Part shown: positions 16,612 through 23,447 of the stretch, one piece after another
Layout of the letters: the number at the start of each line of letters is the position of its first letter
How positions within the stretch are numbered: the stretch's first letter is position 1
Origin: Clostridiaceae bacterium
GTDB lineage: Bacteria; Bacillota; Clostridia; Oscillospirales; Butyricicoccaceae
Length of the DNA: 40,865 nucleotides
Assembly (NCBI GenBank): GCA_009911355.1
Contig: QXXE01000034.1
Span: 1 to 40,865 of the forward strand
Direction of reading: 5' to 3'
Made by a program: the position numbers and the translations under genes
Notes under the pieces: generated by a model
What the model saw: only the letters and a program-made list of their open reading frames with translations
What the model was told of the DNA's origin: nothing
Database searches by the model: none

Positions 16612-16640
16612 ATAATAGCACCACTATAGTTCCGTGTCAA
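16612..16640 (-). promoter_or_regulatory. Early promoter of the satellite
   Basis: On the minus strand a consensus TTGACA (16635-16640) and TATTAT (16612-16617) are separated by 17 bp, with TGC just upstream of the -10. It drives the minus-strand early genes and lies between two repressor operators. Confidence 0.75.
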
Positions 16641-16668
16641 TAGTGAATAAAAAATTTTTTCTAAAAAG

Positions 16669-16699
16669 TGTTCCATTTTCGTTCCGACTGTGCTATACT
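16669..16699 (+). promoter_or_regulatory. Repressor operator copy 2 and repressor promoter
   Basis: Operator copy 2 (16669-16688) abuts an extended -10, TGTGCTATACT, whose hexamer is at 16694-16699. The -35 is poor, so the promoter would be weak and covered by its own repressor, suggesting autoregulation of the gene at 16723. Confidence 0.6.
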
Positions 16700-16722
16700 C
16701 AAAAATGGAGGTGGTTTTTCGC

Positions 16723-17235
16723 ATGGATATAAAGGCGATTGGAGAAAAGATAAAGCAATATCGAAAACTCAAAGGGTTGACACAAGAAGAACTTGCAAAA
16801 AACTCTGGTTTATCCACCATGAGTATCAGGCGATATGAAAGCGGAGAGAGAATAGCCCCACAAGAAACTTTGCTGAAAATCGCTAAAGCCTTGGGCGTTC
16901 ACTTGCGGGATTTAGCTGATAATTCATGGTTGGAAGAATTTGAACAGCAACATCCAGACGCAAATGAACGGGCTAACCGTGGTTTAGCGGTTATCAGGTA
17001 TTTAGAAGAAATGGGGTTTACTATTTCCTCGCAGGTGCTTAAATGGCATTGGGAGAATGAAAGCGATCCGCCTGAAGAACGGGTACAGATAGCGGATGAA
17101 ATATTGACTGTTCTTTCCAAAGACGGACACACCGCCACATTCACGGACGCAGAATTTGAAGAACTGCAAGCCGGGGCCAAAGAAGCCATTGAAGGAAAGT
17201 TCTATAAGAAGGTTCTGGAACAGCAAAAGAAATAA
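16723..17235 (+). CDS. XRE-family repressor of the satellite
   Basis: A 170-aa CI-like regulator. The N-terminal HTH (IGEKIKQYRKLKGLTQEELA, LSTMSIRRYESGERIAPQET, LLKIAKALGVHLRDL) is followed by an acidic C-terminal region without a recognisable Ser-Lys peptidase site. It may therefore be released by a partner protein, not by RecA-style self-cleavage. GGAGGTGG (16707-16714) fixes the start at 16723 and excludes an 11-residue extension. It is divergent from the early operon across the operator pair. Codon and base use are AT-richer than the surrounding genes. Confidence 0.85.
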   Translation: MDIKAIGEKIKQYRKLKGLTQEELAKNSGLSTMSIRRYESGERIAPQETLLKIAKALGVHLRDLADNSWLEEFEQQHPDANERANRGLAVIRYLEEMGFTISSQVLKWHWENESDPPEERVQIADEILTVLSKDGHTATFTDAEFEELQAGAKEAIEGKFYKKVLEQQKK

Positions 17236-17491
17236 AACCCCGCCACAGGGCCATAGACGGGCCATAGAGTGGGGTTAGAGGGAAGGGGGTATCAAGTGAC
17301 CACCACGGCGATAAAACGCCGTAGAACGGCCCACAGAGGGCAAAACAAAAAGAATCCCCACGGCGGCAACCGTAGGGATTCCGAAAGCACCCACCACAAG
17401 AAACCTACCAAAGAATCAAGGGTGGACAGGTACATTATAGCACCTGCCCTTGGTTCAGCGCAACCACTTTTGAAAGGGACAGGTGAAAATC
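17236..17491. other. Intergenic region between repressor and integrase
   Basis: About 255 bp without a convincing gene. It holds several short hairpins, such as gaatccc with gggattc around 17350-17382 and an AACCCC/GGGGTT pair at 17236-17276. A possible GGACAGG ribosome site precedes the integrase. No clear promoter was identified. Confidence 0.5.
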
Positions 17492-18493
17492 ATGCGTTTA
17501 CCCAACAATTACGGCAGTATAAGCAAGCTGTCAGGCAACCGCCGCCGTCCGTATGTCGTGCGGAAGTCCAAAGAAGGCGGGGGCTTCACTATCCTTGGAT
17601 ACACGGCTTCCAGGGAAGAAGGGCTTGAACTGCTGGCCCAATACAACGCCAACCCCTGGGACATTGATCGGGCCAAAATTACGCTTGGCGGATTGTTTGA
17701 CCTCTGGAAAGAAAAGAAGTCCGGCAAGCTGGGAACCTCAAACCGTTATACACTCTTTGCGGCCTATCGGTATTGCGTCCCGCTGGCAGATAAGCCCTAT
17801 GCCCAAATTCGGGCTTATGAAATGCAGGAGTGTATTGACACTTGCGGCAAAGGCCCCGGCACAGAAGCGGGCATTAAATGCCTATGGGGGCATCTTGACC
17901 GGTTTGCCCTGGAACTGGATATAATCACCCGCCAATATTCCGATCTCCTTACATCGGCCCCCCGTCAGGAAACAGGCCGGACACCCTTCACCACGGAAGA
18001 AATTAAAACCTTGTGGGCGCATCTGTCGGAACCGTGGGTGGATACTGTCTTAATCTTCATCTATTCCGGGTGGCGTATCTCTGAACTGCTGGCACTCACT
18101 CCCGCAGATGTTGATCTTCAGGCCGGGACAATGAAAGGCGGAACCAAAACCAAGGCCGGGAAAAATCGCATTGTTCCCATACATAGCAGAATCCGCCCCA
18201 TGGTGGAACGGCGCATGGCTGAAGGTGGCCCCCGGCTGATCTGCTCCAAGGGCAAGCCCATATCAGATCAGCAATACCGGCGATTTTGGGCGGCACTCAT
18301 GGACACCCTACACATGAAGCACACCCCGCATGAGTGCCGACACACTTTTGAAACCCGCCTTGATAGTGCCGGGGCCAATCGGAAATGTATTGATCTTATG
18401 ATGGGCCACGTTTCCAAAGATATTGGCAATAGGGTTTACAATCACAAGACGCTGGAAGAACTGAAAACTGCCATTGAACTTTTAACGATTTAA
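17492..18493 (+). CDS. Tyrosine integrase
   Basis: A 333-aa site-specific recombinase that integrates and excises the element. An AP2-like N-terminal arm domain (MRLPNNYGSISKLSGNRRRP, YVVRKSKEGGGFTILGYTAS) is followed by a core-binding domain and the catalytic domain. The catalytic Arg lies in IYSGWRISELLAL, HxxR in HTPHECRHTFETRL, the second His in LMMGHVSKDIGNRV, and the nucleophilic Tyr in VYNHKTLEELK. The start is taken as the ATG at 17492 with AGGTG 8 nt upstream; a GTG at 17483 is possible. The right attachment core (18567-18582) lies 74 bp beyond its stop, the usual arrangement. Confidence 0.95.
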   Translation: MRLPNNYGSISKLSGNRRRPYVVRKSKEGGGFTILGYTASREEGLELLAQYNANPWDIDRAKITLGGLFDLWKEKKSGKLGTSNRYTLFAAYRYCVPLADKPYAQIRAYEMQECIDTCGKGPGTEAGIKCLWGHLDRFALELDIITRQYSDLLTSAPRQETGRTPFTTEEIKTLWAHLSEPWVDTVLIFIYSGWRISELLALTPADVDLQAGTMKGGTKTKAGKNRIVPIHSRIRPMVERRMAEGGPRLICSKGKPISDQQYRRFWAALMDTLHMKHTPHECRHTFETRLDSAGANRKCIDLMMGHVSKDIGNRVYNHKTLEELKTAIELLTI

Positions 18494-18509
18494 GGGTTGA
18501 ACTGTAACA

Positions 18510-18523
18510 CGTTTGCAACACAT
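18510..18523 (+). repeat. Putative integrase arm-binding site, right
   Basis: An exact copy of the 14-bp motif at 9409-9422, lying inside the right end between the integrase stop and the attachment core. Confidence 0.5.
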
Positions 18524-18566
18524 ACCCGGAAAAACCTTGATATTTCAGGGCTTCCGGGTATGTGTT
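18517..18566 (+). terminator. Integrase terminator
   Basis: A 15-bp stem (18517-18531 with 18552-18566) around a 20-nt loop, followed by TCTTTGTT. It overlaps the arm site and ends one base before the attachment core. Confidence 0.7.
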
Positions 18567-18582
18567 TCTTTGTTCCCACAAA
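18567..18582. repeat. attR core, 16-bp direct repeat
   Basis: Exact copy of 9285-9300. Joining the left flank to the right flank recreates gtctttgt-tccc-acaaagac, a perfect 8-bp inverted repeat, as the likely empty target site. Confidence 0.8.
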
Positions 18583-18588
18583 GACTCT

Positions 18589-18726
18589 AAACTGCGGTTT
18601 CCGGCGTTGCCGGAAACCGCAGTTTCTGCTTGTTGGGGTCGTACCCCAAACCCCTTTTTCAGCCCCGTTGCCGGGGCTGGCTGCGCGTTCGTTTCACAAA
18701 CGCTATTGTTCCTGCTTCGCAGGAAC
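18589..18726. repeat. Cluster of four perfect hairpins
   Basis: Four stem-loops in 140 bp: 18589-18604/18610-18625 (16 bp), 18633-18639/18643-18649, 18660-18667/18672-18679 and 18708-18715/18719-18726. They fill the space where a relaxase gene usually follows mobC. No coding frame is convincing here. They may be terminators or recombination sites. Confidence 0.6.
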
Positions 18727-18785
18727 AGACGGAGACTGCGCTCCCCTGCAAAGTGAAAAAGCGGCAATCTCAATTCTCACCACCA

Positions 18786-19114
18786 TCACCGGATAGCGGC
18801 AAGACTGGCGAGGGACTGCCTGGATAGTTCCCAAATCTCGTCCAGGCGGTTCTGCAAATCTTCAATGTCCGTCGCATAGATACTCCCGGTTTCGTTTGCC
18901 CGCTTAGCGTACTGGTTCAGATTATTCGTACACCGCTGGAGCATGGAAACAAGTTGGCGTACATCCTTCAAGTCCAGCCGGATGCAAATTCCGTCGCCAT
19001 CTTGCGGATATATGCGCTCATGTTCAGAATACCGGCATCCTCCATTTTGAGTTTTATCCGCTCCTTGTCCTCCGGGGAAGTGCGGATTTTCAGTTCTTCG
19101 GTTCGTTTACTCAT
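18786..19114 (-). pseudogene. mobC: Mobilization protein MobC, single-base frameshift
   Basis: The N-terminal part reads MSKRTEELKIRTSPEDKERI then MEDAGILNMSAYIRKMA. The C-terminal part reads ICIRLDLKDVRQLVSMLQRC then NNLNQYAKRANETGSIYATD. These are the two halves of a ribbon-helix-helix relaxosome protein of the MobC family, which helps a relaxase open oriT. The frames meet near 18988-18995 and restoring one base gives exactly 110 codons. The start at 19114 has GGGGGAGG upstream. No relaxase gene follows, so the module looks disabled. The missing base could also be a sequence error. Confidence 0.75.
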
Positions 19115-19197
19115 CGCTTTTTGGTTCCTCCCCCGCAAATAAGATCAGCCGTTTTTGATTTTTGGCATCGTGCCGCAAATCAGGTTTTCAAAAAATG

Positions 19198-19288
19198 GCC
19201 GGACACAGGAGGCCAATTCCCATGTCCGGCGCATATTCGTTACGGTTAGTGGTGGTGGTATATTTGACCACCACCAACAGCCGTAACG
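19198..19288. other. Candidate origin of transfer (oriT)
   Basis: Two inverted repeats lie just upstream of mobC on its strand: gccggaca/tgtccggc (19198-19230), and a larger one with arms CGTTACGG and CCGTAACG (19238-19288) whose inner arms TGGTGGTGGT and ACCACCACCA also pair. Inverted repeats next to mobC are the common layout of oriT in mobilizable Clostridial elements. No nick site can be assigned by eye. Confidence 0.55.
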
Positions 19289-19309
19289 CTTTTCACTCTT
19301 TTGTTGCGG

Positions 19310-19678
19310 TTAATGCAAGTGTTCAATTCGACCACTTAGCTTATCCGTAACGCTCTGGCGGTAAGCCCGCTGGCGGCAGGCATTGCAGCAATAGACCGCA
19401 TCCGACCGCTTGGGTGTGAAAGTTTTTCCGCAGGCCTTGCAAATCCGGTTTTGCCGTTTTTCCAATCGCCGCTGTTTCAAATCTTTCTGATAACCCCGAT
19501 TCCCGCACAGGCCATAATAGCAGTATTTCTTGGTTTCAATCAATGTGTAGAAATCCCGTCCGCAGCCCTTGCAGATGATTTTCCGCACAGCCGAGTACGG
19601 CCTTATCCCGGCAAGCTTTTCTTTATACCATTGCTTCAGCGTTTCCTGATTTTCATATTCCCAATCACAGTTCCACAT
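19310..19678 (-). CDS. Stand-alone double zinc-ribbon protein
   Basis: A 122-aa basic protein with two Cys clusters: CKGCGRDFYTLIETKKYCYY plus CGNRGYQ, and CKACGKTFTPKRSDAVYCCN plus CRQRAYRQ. The same module is fused to the end of the recombinase upstream (19744-21768). The N terminus (MWNCDWEYENQETLKQWYKE) is unrelated. I start it at the ATG at 19678, which has GGAAGGGAA upstream; an ATG at 19699 lacks one. It is in the same operon direction as the recombinase and mobC. Probably DNA-binding; role unknown. Confidence 0.75.
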   Translation of the reverse strand: MWNCDWEYENQETLKQWYKEKLAGIRPYSAVRKIICKGCGRDFYTLIETKKYCYYGLCGNRGYQKDLKQRRLEKRQNRICKACGKTFTPKRSDAVYCCNACRQRAYRQSVTDKLSGRIEHLH

Positions 19679-19743
19679 GGAGTTTTCCCTTCCTTCCATA
19701 GGACAGGGCGGGTCAAAAATATCTGACCCGCCCCATCCCGTGT

Positions 19744-21768
19744 TTATACGGTTTCTGCTCCCTGCTCCTCCGCCCGCTTCTGCCGATACCGCATTTTACT
19801 GTGCGCTTTCCGCTGGCAAGCCTCGCAGCAGTATTTCACATCGTTCCTGGTCGTGGTAAATGATTTCCCGCAGTTTTCGCAAACACAGTCCCGTTTTCTT
19901 CTTTCCAACGCCTCCTGCCGGTAGAATTTCGCCCGGCAGTTCGGAGAGCAAAACAGAGTGTTCGACCGCATGGATTCAAATTCTTCCCCACAGCATTTGC
20001 AGATCAGCTTGAACGGCTGACCGACAGCGTGTTTGCCGGCCTTCATCATCTGGTAGCGTTCCCGGCTCTTGACCCGATGCCGGTGCAGGGATGCCTGCCG
20101 CTTTTCTTCCTCCGGCGTCAACTCCGGGGCGGGGAGGTCAAACCGCCCGATAAACTTCAAATAAATCTCGACTTCCTGCGTCCGGTCGCCGTCTATCTTT
20201 TCCGGGGCATGGACGATGATCTTTTCGATGAACTCGTTTATCATGGGAGTGGTCAGTTCCGAGAAATCGGTGTATTTCTTCGCAAGAGCGAGGAAGCGTT
20301 CCACATTGGCGGTGTCTTGCTCGAAGCTGTCCAGAGCCGCTTCCGCCTCCGTGACAGACTGGCGGAGTGCAGTCTGCTCCTGTTCATACCCGGCAAGGAG
20401 AGTGTCAAAGCGTTCCTCGCCGATGCGCCCCACTGCGTAGGATTCGTACAGCTTCTTGATGATGGTGTCCAGTTCCTCACAGCGCCGCTTATCCTTGTTC
20501 AGCTTGCGTTTCAGGTCTTTCGCCGCCTGCGCCTGCCGGACTTCGGACGCCGCCCGGATCTTCTGGATAAACTCAGCCTCGTTGGAAATGGCGTAGGCAC
20601 TGGCGGAACGGATGGTCTCCAGGATCAGCGTCCGCAGAGCCTTGGTGGAGATGTGGTGATTACTGCAAGCACTGTCGTGAGATTGCAGGGCCAGCGTGTA
20701 GGTGGAGCAATCGAACCAGTCCGACGGGTAGGGCTTGGCAGCGTTTCCTCTCGACCGATGATTATACAGCTTCGCACCGCAGTCGGCGCAGTAGAGTAGC
20801 CCGGTCAGAGGATTGGCCTCGCCAATGGTGTCGTGGCGGCGGGGCGTTTTCCGCAGCTTCTGGGCAAGCTCCCAGGTCTCCTTATCCACGATTGCCTCGT
20901 GGGTGTTTTCAAAAATCAGCCAGTCCTCCGGGGCGTGGACAACGGCCCGCTTGTCCTTGTAGGACTCCTTATGGGTGCGGAAGTTGACCGTATGGCCCAT
21001 ATACTCCGGCTTGGAGAGGATTTGCCCGACTGCGAAACCATTCCAGCTATAAGGCCGGGGGATGTCCTCTCTGCTTTTCCAGACACCCCGCCCCTGCCTT
21101 GCGAAGTAAGCGGCAGGCGTTTCGACTTTCGCCTCGCAGAGCATCGTAGCGATTTCATACGGCCCGTGACCCTCGATGGTAAGCTGGAAGATGCGCCGCA
21201 CGACCGCCGCCGCTTCCTCGTCGATCAGCCAGTGGTATTTGTCGTTGGGGTCTTTCCGGTAGCCGTAGATGGCACAGTTGGTGGTGGGCTTGCCGGACTC
21301 GCCCTTGACCCGGATAGCGGTTCGCTGCTTGCGGCTCAGGTCCCGCAGATACCATTCGCTCATGATGTTGACGAACGGTGCAAACTCGCTGGAACTGGGG
21401 TCATCGCTGTCGATGCTGTTGCCAATGGCGATGAAGCGCACCCCGAATTTGCGAAAGAGAACCTCCGTATAAAATCCTGTCTGGAGGTAATCTCTGCCGA
21501 TTCTGCTCATGTCCTTTGTGAGTACCAGAGCCACTTTTCCGGCCTCGATGTCGGCCACCAGCCGTTTCCACGCCGGTCTGTCGAAGTTGCCGCCCGACCA
21601 TCCGTCATCAGTGTAATGGACGATATTGGAGAAGCTATGCTGGGCGGCGTAGCCCTCCAGGTATTTTTTCTGATTCACGATCGAATTACTGTCCCCAGCG
21701 GATTCATCGTCACGAGAGAGCCTCTCATATAAAGCCGTTATCTTTTCCTCAGTCTGTCTTGCGCTCAT
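19744..21768 (-). CDS. Large serine recombinase with C-terminal zinc-ribbon pair
   Basis: A 674-aa TnpX-type transposase/integrase. The catalytic domain has Ser18 (TALYERLSRDDE), DDGWSGGNFDRPAW and KDMSRIGRDYLQ. A recombinase domain follows (AIYGYRKDPNDKYHWLIDEE), then a zinc ribbon (LLYCADCGAKLYNHRS with a later Cys pair), and a long coiled coil (430-520). About 90 further residues hold two more zinc modules (CKCCGEEFESMRSNTLFCSP and CENCGKSFTTTRNDVKYCCE), which is unusual for the family. Its ATG overlaps the tnpW stop by 4 nt. It is probably the recombinase of the surrounding element. Confidence 0.92.
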   Translation of the reverse strand: MSARQTEEKITALYERLSRDDESAGDSNSIVNQKKYLEGYAAQHSFSNIVHYTDDGWSGGNFDRPAWKRLVADIEAGKVALVLTKDMSRIGRDYLQTGFYTEVLFRKFGVRFIAIGNSIDSDDPSSSEFAPFVNIMSEWYLRDLSRKQRTAIRVKGESGKPTTNCAIYGYRKDPNDKYHWLIDEEAAAVVRRIFQLTIEGHGPYEIATMLCEAKVETPAAYFARQGRGVWKSREDIPRPYSWNGFAVGQILSKPEYMGHTVNFRTHKESYKDKRAVVHAPEDWLIFENTHEAIVDKETWELAQKLRKTPRRHDTIGEANPLTGLLYCADCGAKLYNHRSRGNAAKPYPSDWFDCSTYTLALQSHDSACSNHHISTKALRTLILETIRSASAYAISNEAEFIQKIRAASEVRQAQAAKDLKRKLNKDKRRCEELDTIIKKLYESYAVGRIGEERFDTLLAGYEQEQTALRQSVTEAEAALDSFEQDTANVERFLALAKKYTDFSELTTPMINEFIEKIIVHAPEKIDGDRTQEVEIYLKFIGRFDLPAPELTPEEEKRQASLHRHRVKSRERYQMMKAGKHAVGQPFKLICKCCGEEFESMRSNTLFCSPNCRAKFYRQEALERRKRDCVCENCGKSFTTTRNDVKYCCEACQRKAHSKMRYRQKRAEEQGAETV

Positions 21769-21983
21769 GACGCGCTCCTTTCAGACTGACGGCTCATTTG
21801 TGGTGCATCCATTGTACCACGTTCCCTACCGTTTTGCAGCCCCTCATTTCGGATCATCCGCAAAATTTTTTCCTCCATCGTTTCGCCGCCGTTGTCGGAA
21901 AATACCACCTTCACCTTGTAGGTGGTGGTGCCGATGCGCCGGGTCATATACCGGCAGTTCTGGTTTTCGTTGTTTTTCGTCAT
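21765..21983 (-). CDS. tnpW: Transposon-encoded protein TnpW
   Basis: A 72-aa protein beginning MTKNNENQNCRYMTRRIGTT and continuing YKVKVVFSDNGGETMEEKIL, the pattern of the small TnpW family found beside serine recombinases in Clostridial transposons. AGAAAGGACACC places the start at 21983, and in-frame upstream ATGs lack ribosome sites. Its end overlaps the recombinase ATG, so the two are coupled. Its biochemical role is not established. Confidence 0.85.
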   Translation of the reverse strand: MTKNNENQNCRYMTRRIGTTTYKVKVVFSDNGGETMEEKILRMIRNEGLQNGRERGTMDAPQMSRQSERSAS

Positions 21984-22503
21984 GGTGTCCTTTCTCATAT
22001 CATTGAAATTCAAAAACAGAAATTTCCGATATGGGAAGCTGTTTTCCCCGAAGCAGTTCCTGGCAGGCAACCCTGCTCGGTGCTGTGCCGTCCCCCTGCG
22101 GGGCGCTCGCTCCCTTGAGGGAGGTCATGGCGGTTTAGCTGTTCGGGCGGTCATTCAGTTGTCGCTTTCGCCACCTTTCTGTTTCTGGATTTTTGGTTAT
22201 GTATGGGAAAGGAAAAACAGATACAAAAAACCGCCCGCGGACGCTCTCCGCAGTCGGTTATGTATCTGCCAAATGAAATATGTGTATTATATAGACACCA
22301 GATATTCAGTTCAAATATGAACTCATTATAATCCAAACATCCGTTCTTGTCAAGCCCTGCCGAAAAAATTCTGATGGAGGCGGCGGACAGGCGGTCGGCG
22401 ATGGTACAAATGCAAAGGAAAAACTCCCGCAAGGTTCCGCCCATAGGGGGAGCCTTGCGGAAGCCTGTACGCTTTTGCGCTGGTGCAAATGCCGGGGCGC
22501 CAG
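21984..22503. other. Gene-free region between tnpW and tnpV
   Basis: About 520 bp with no supported gene. It contains short hairpins (such as cccctgcgggg near 22092 and ctcccttgagggag near 22109) and an AT-rich stretch at 22260-22345. That stretch could hold a minus-strand promoter for tnpW and the recombinase, but no clean -35/-10 pair is visible. Frames here have no ribosome sites. Confidence 0.5.
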
Positions 22504-22890
22504 TCATGTATAGATCAGTTCACGCTTGATACTTTCCTCAGTGCGGTTTACAATGCTGTTCATGGCCCTGACCCATTCCCACTGTGACTGGCGCTTCAAT
22601 TCCTCGGTCACGCCCTCGGCGGCGGCCATCTGCCGAATGAGTACCCGGTAGCGTTCCTTTGCCTGCTCGTCCAGGTCGGCAAGGTAGGTGTGCAGTCTGC
22701 CCGTCAAAATCAGGTGATTGAGCAGAAGCGGATTCGTTTCCTCCAGATACGCCCGGTGCATCCGCCCCCACTTCCCAATGGGACGGTCATCGTCCTCCGG
22801 AAGTTCGATAGCCGGGATGTAGTAGTCCCCAACAAGGACATAATCAAGGCCGTTCATCTCATCATGTATCCTCGGTTTCAATTCATTCAT
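22504..22890 (-). CDS. tnpV: Transposon-encoded protein TnpV
   Basis: A 128-aa protein starting MNELKPRIHDEMNGLDYVLV, followed by GDYYIPAIELPEDDDRPIGK and WGRMHRAYLEETNPLLLNHL. This matches the TnpV family of Tn4451-like elements. GGAGGAACGCT precedes the ATG. It lies close to the right end of the ~20-kb segment discussed in the findings, with its recombinase downstream. It is helical and acidic, probably cytoplasmic; function unknown. Confidence 0.88.
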   Translation of the reverse strand: MNELKPRIHDEMNGLDYVLVGDYYIPAIELPEDDDRPIGKWGRMHRAYLEETNPLLLNHLILTGRLHTYLADLDEQAKERYRVLIRQMAAAEGVTEELKRQSQWEWVRAMNSIVNRTEESIKRELIYT

Positions 22891-23036
22891 AGCGTTCCTC
22901 CGTCATTTCAAATGTTTTCGGTAGCGGCTACTGATAATGCGATACGGGTCTTTATCTCCTTTCCTACGACCGCAAGTCCTATTCACCACAAATGAGCCGC
23001 AGTCATATATTTGGTGGCAGAAACCACCCTCTACAT

Positions 23037-23355
23037 ATTAACTCTCAGAAGCGAATCCTTGAAGCCTACGCAAAACAGAACGGCTTTACCAACCTCAAAT
23101 GGTACACGGACGACGGATTCTCCGGGGCAAATTTCCAAAGACCCGGCTTCCAGTCCATGCTTGCCGACATTGAAGCGGGGCTTGTGGGAACGGTTATCGT
23201 AAAGGATATGTCAAGGTTAGGGCGAAATTACTTACAAGTGGGAATGTACACAGAAATGATTTTCCCACAGAACGGCGTCCGCTTCATTGCAATCAATGAC
23301 GGCGTAGACAGCGCACAGGGCGAGAATGATTTTGCGCCCTTGCGTAACATTTTTA
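23037..23355 (+). pseudogene. Serine recombinase, internal fragment of catalytic domain
   Basis: The plus-strand frame reads QKRILEAYAKQNGFTNLKWY then DDGFSGANFQRPGFQSMLAD, KDMSRLGRNYLQVGMYTEMI and FIAINDGVDSAQGENDFAPL. This is the second half of a serine-recombinase catalytic domain. It begins at the codon where the 2606 fragment ends and, after NIF near 23355, runs into unrelated sequence. The first 16 codons of the open frame (from 22992) are not recombinase-like. The gene is therefore broken at both ends and inactive. Confidence 0.8.
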
Positions 23356-23447
23356 AGAACAAACGCTGTTTGGGAGGGGGAACAACGAATGGTGATTCCA
23401 TGAATATATCAAACGGTTAAGACTTCAGATTCTACTGCATACTGCTT

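Larger units (their letters stand above)
9285..18582. mobile_element. Integrated 9.3-kb capsid-bearing element (putative phage satellite)
   Basis: The element is bounded by a perfect 16-bp direct repeat at 9285-9300 and 18567-18582. The integrase gene (17492-18493) lies next to the right end. Inside are a repressor with divergent promoters, small early genes, a primase/helicase, then a scaffold and a major capsid gene and five small genes of unknown or tentative role. I find no terminase, portal, protease, tail or lysis gene and no room for one. That content fits a phage-inducible satellite that makes its own capsid, or a decayed prophage. The tight gene packing and intact frames favour a functional small element. 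Confidence 0.75.

Noticed and set aside
18589..18726. Possible CRISPR-like repeat array
   Set aside because: The four palindromes differ from each other in sequence and spacing; there are no repeat-spacer units and no cas genes in the window.
20029..21732. Two long plus-strand open frames opposite the 674-aa recombinase
   Set aside because: Shadows of a gene with clear catalytic and zinc-ribbon motifs.
22071..22330. Open frames between tnpW and tnpV
   Set aside because: No ribosome sites, no recognisable motif and unrelated composition; treated as non-coding.
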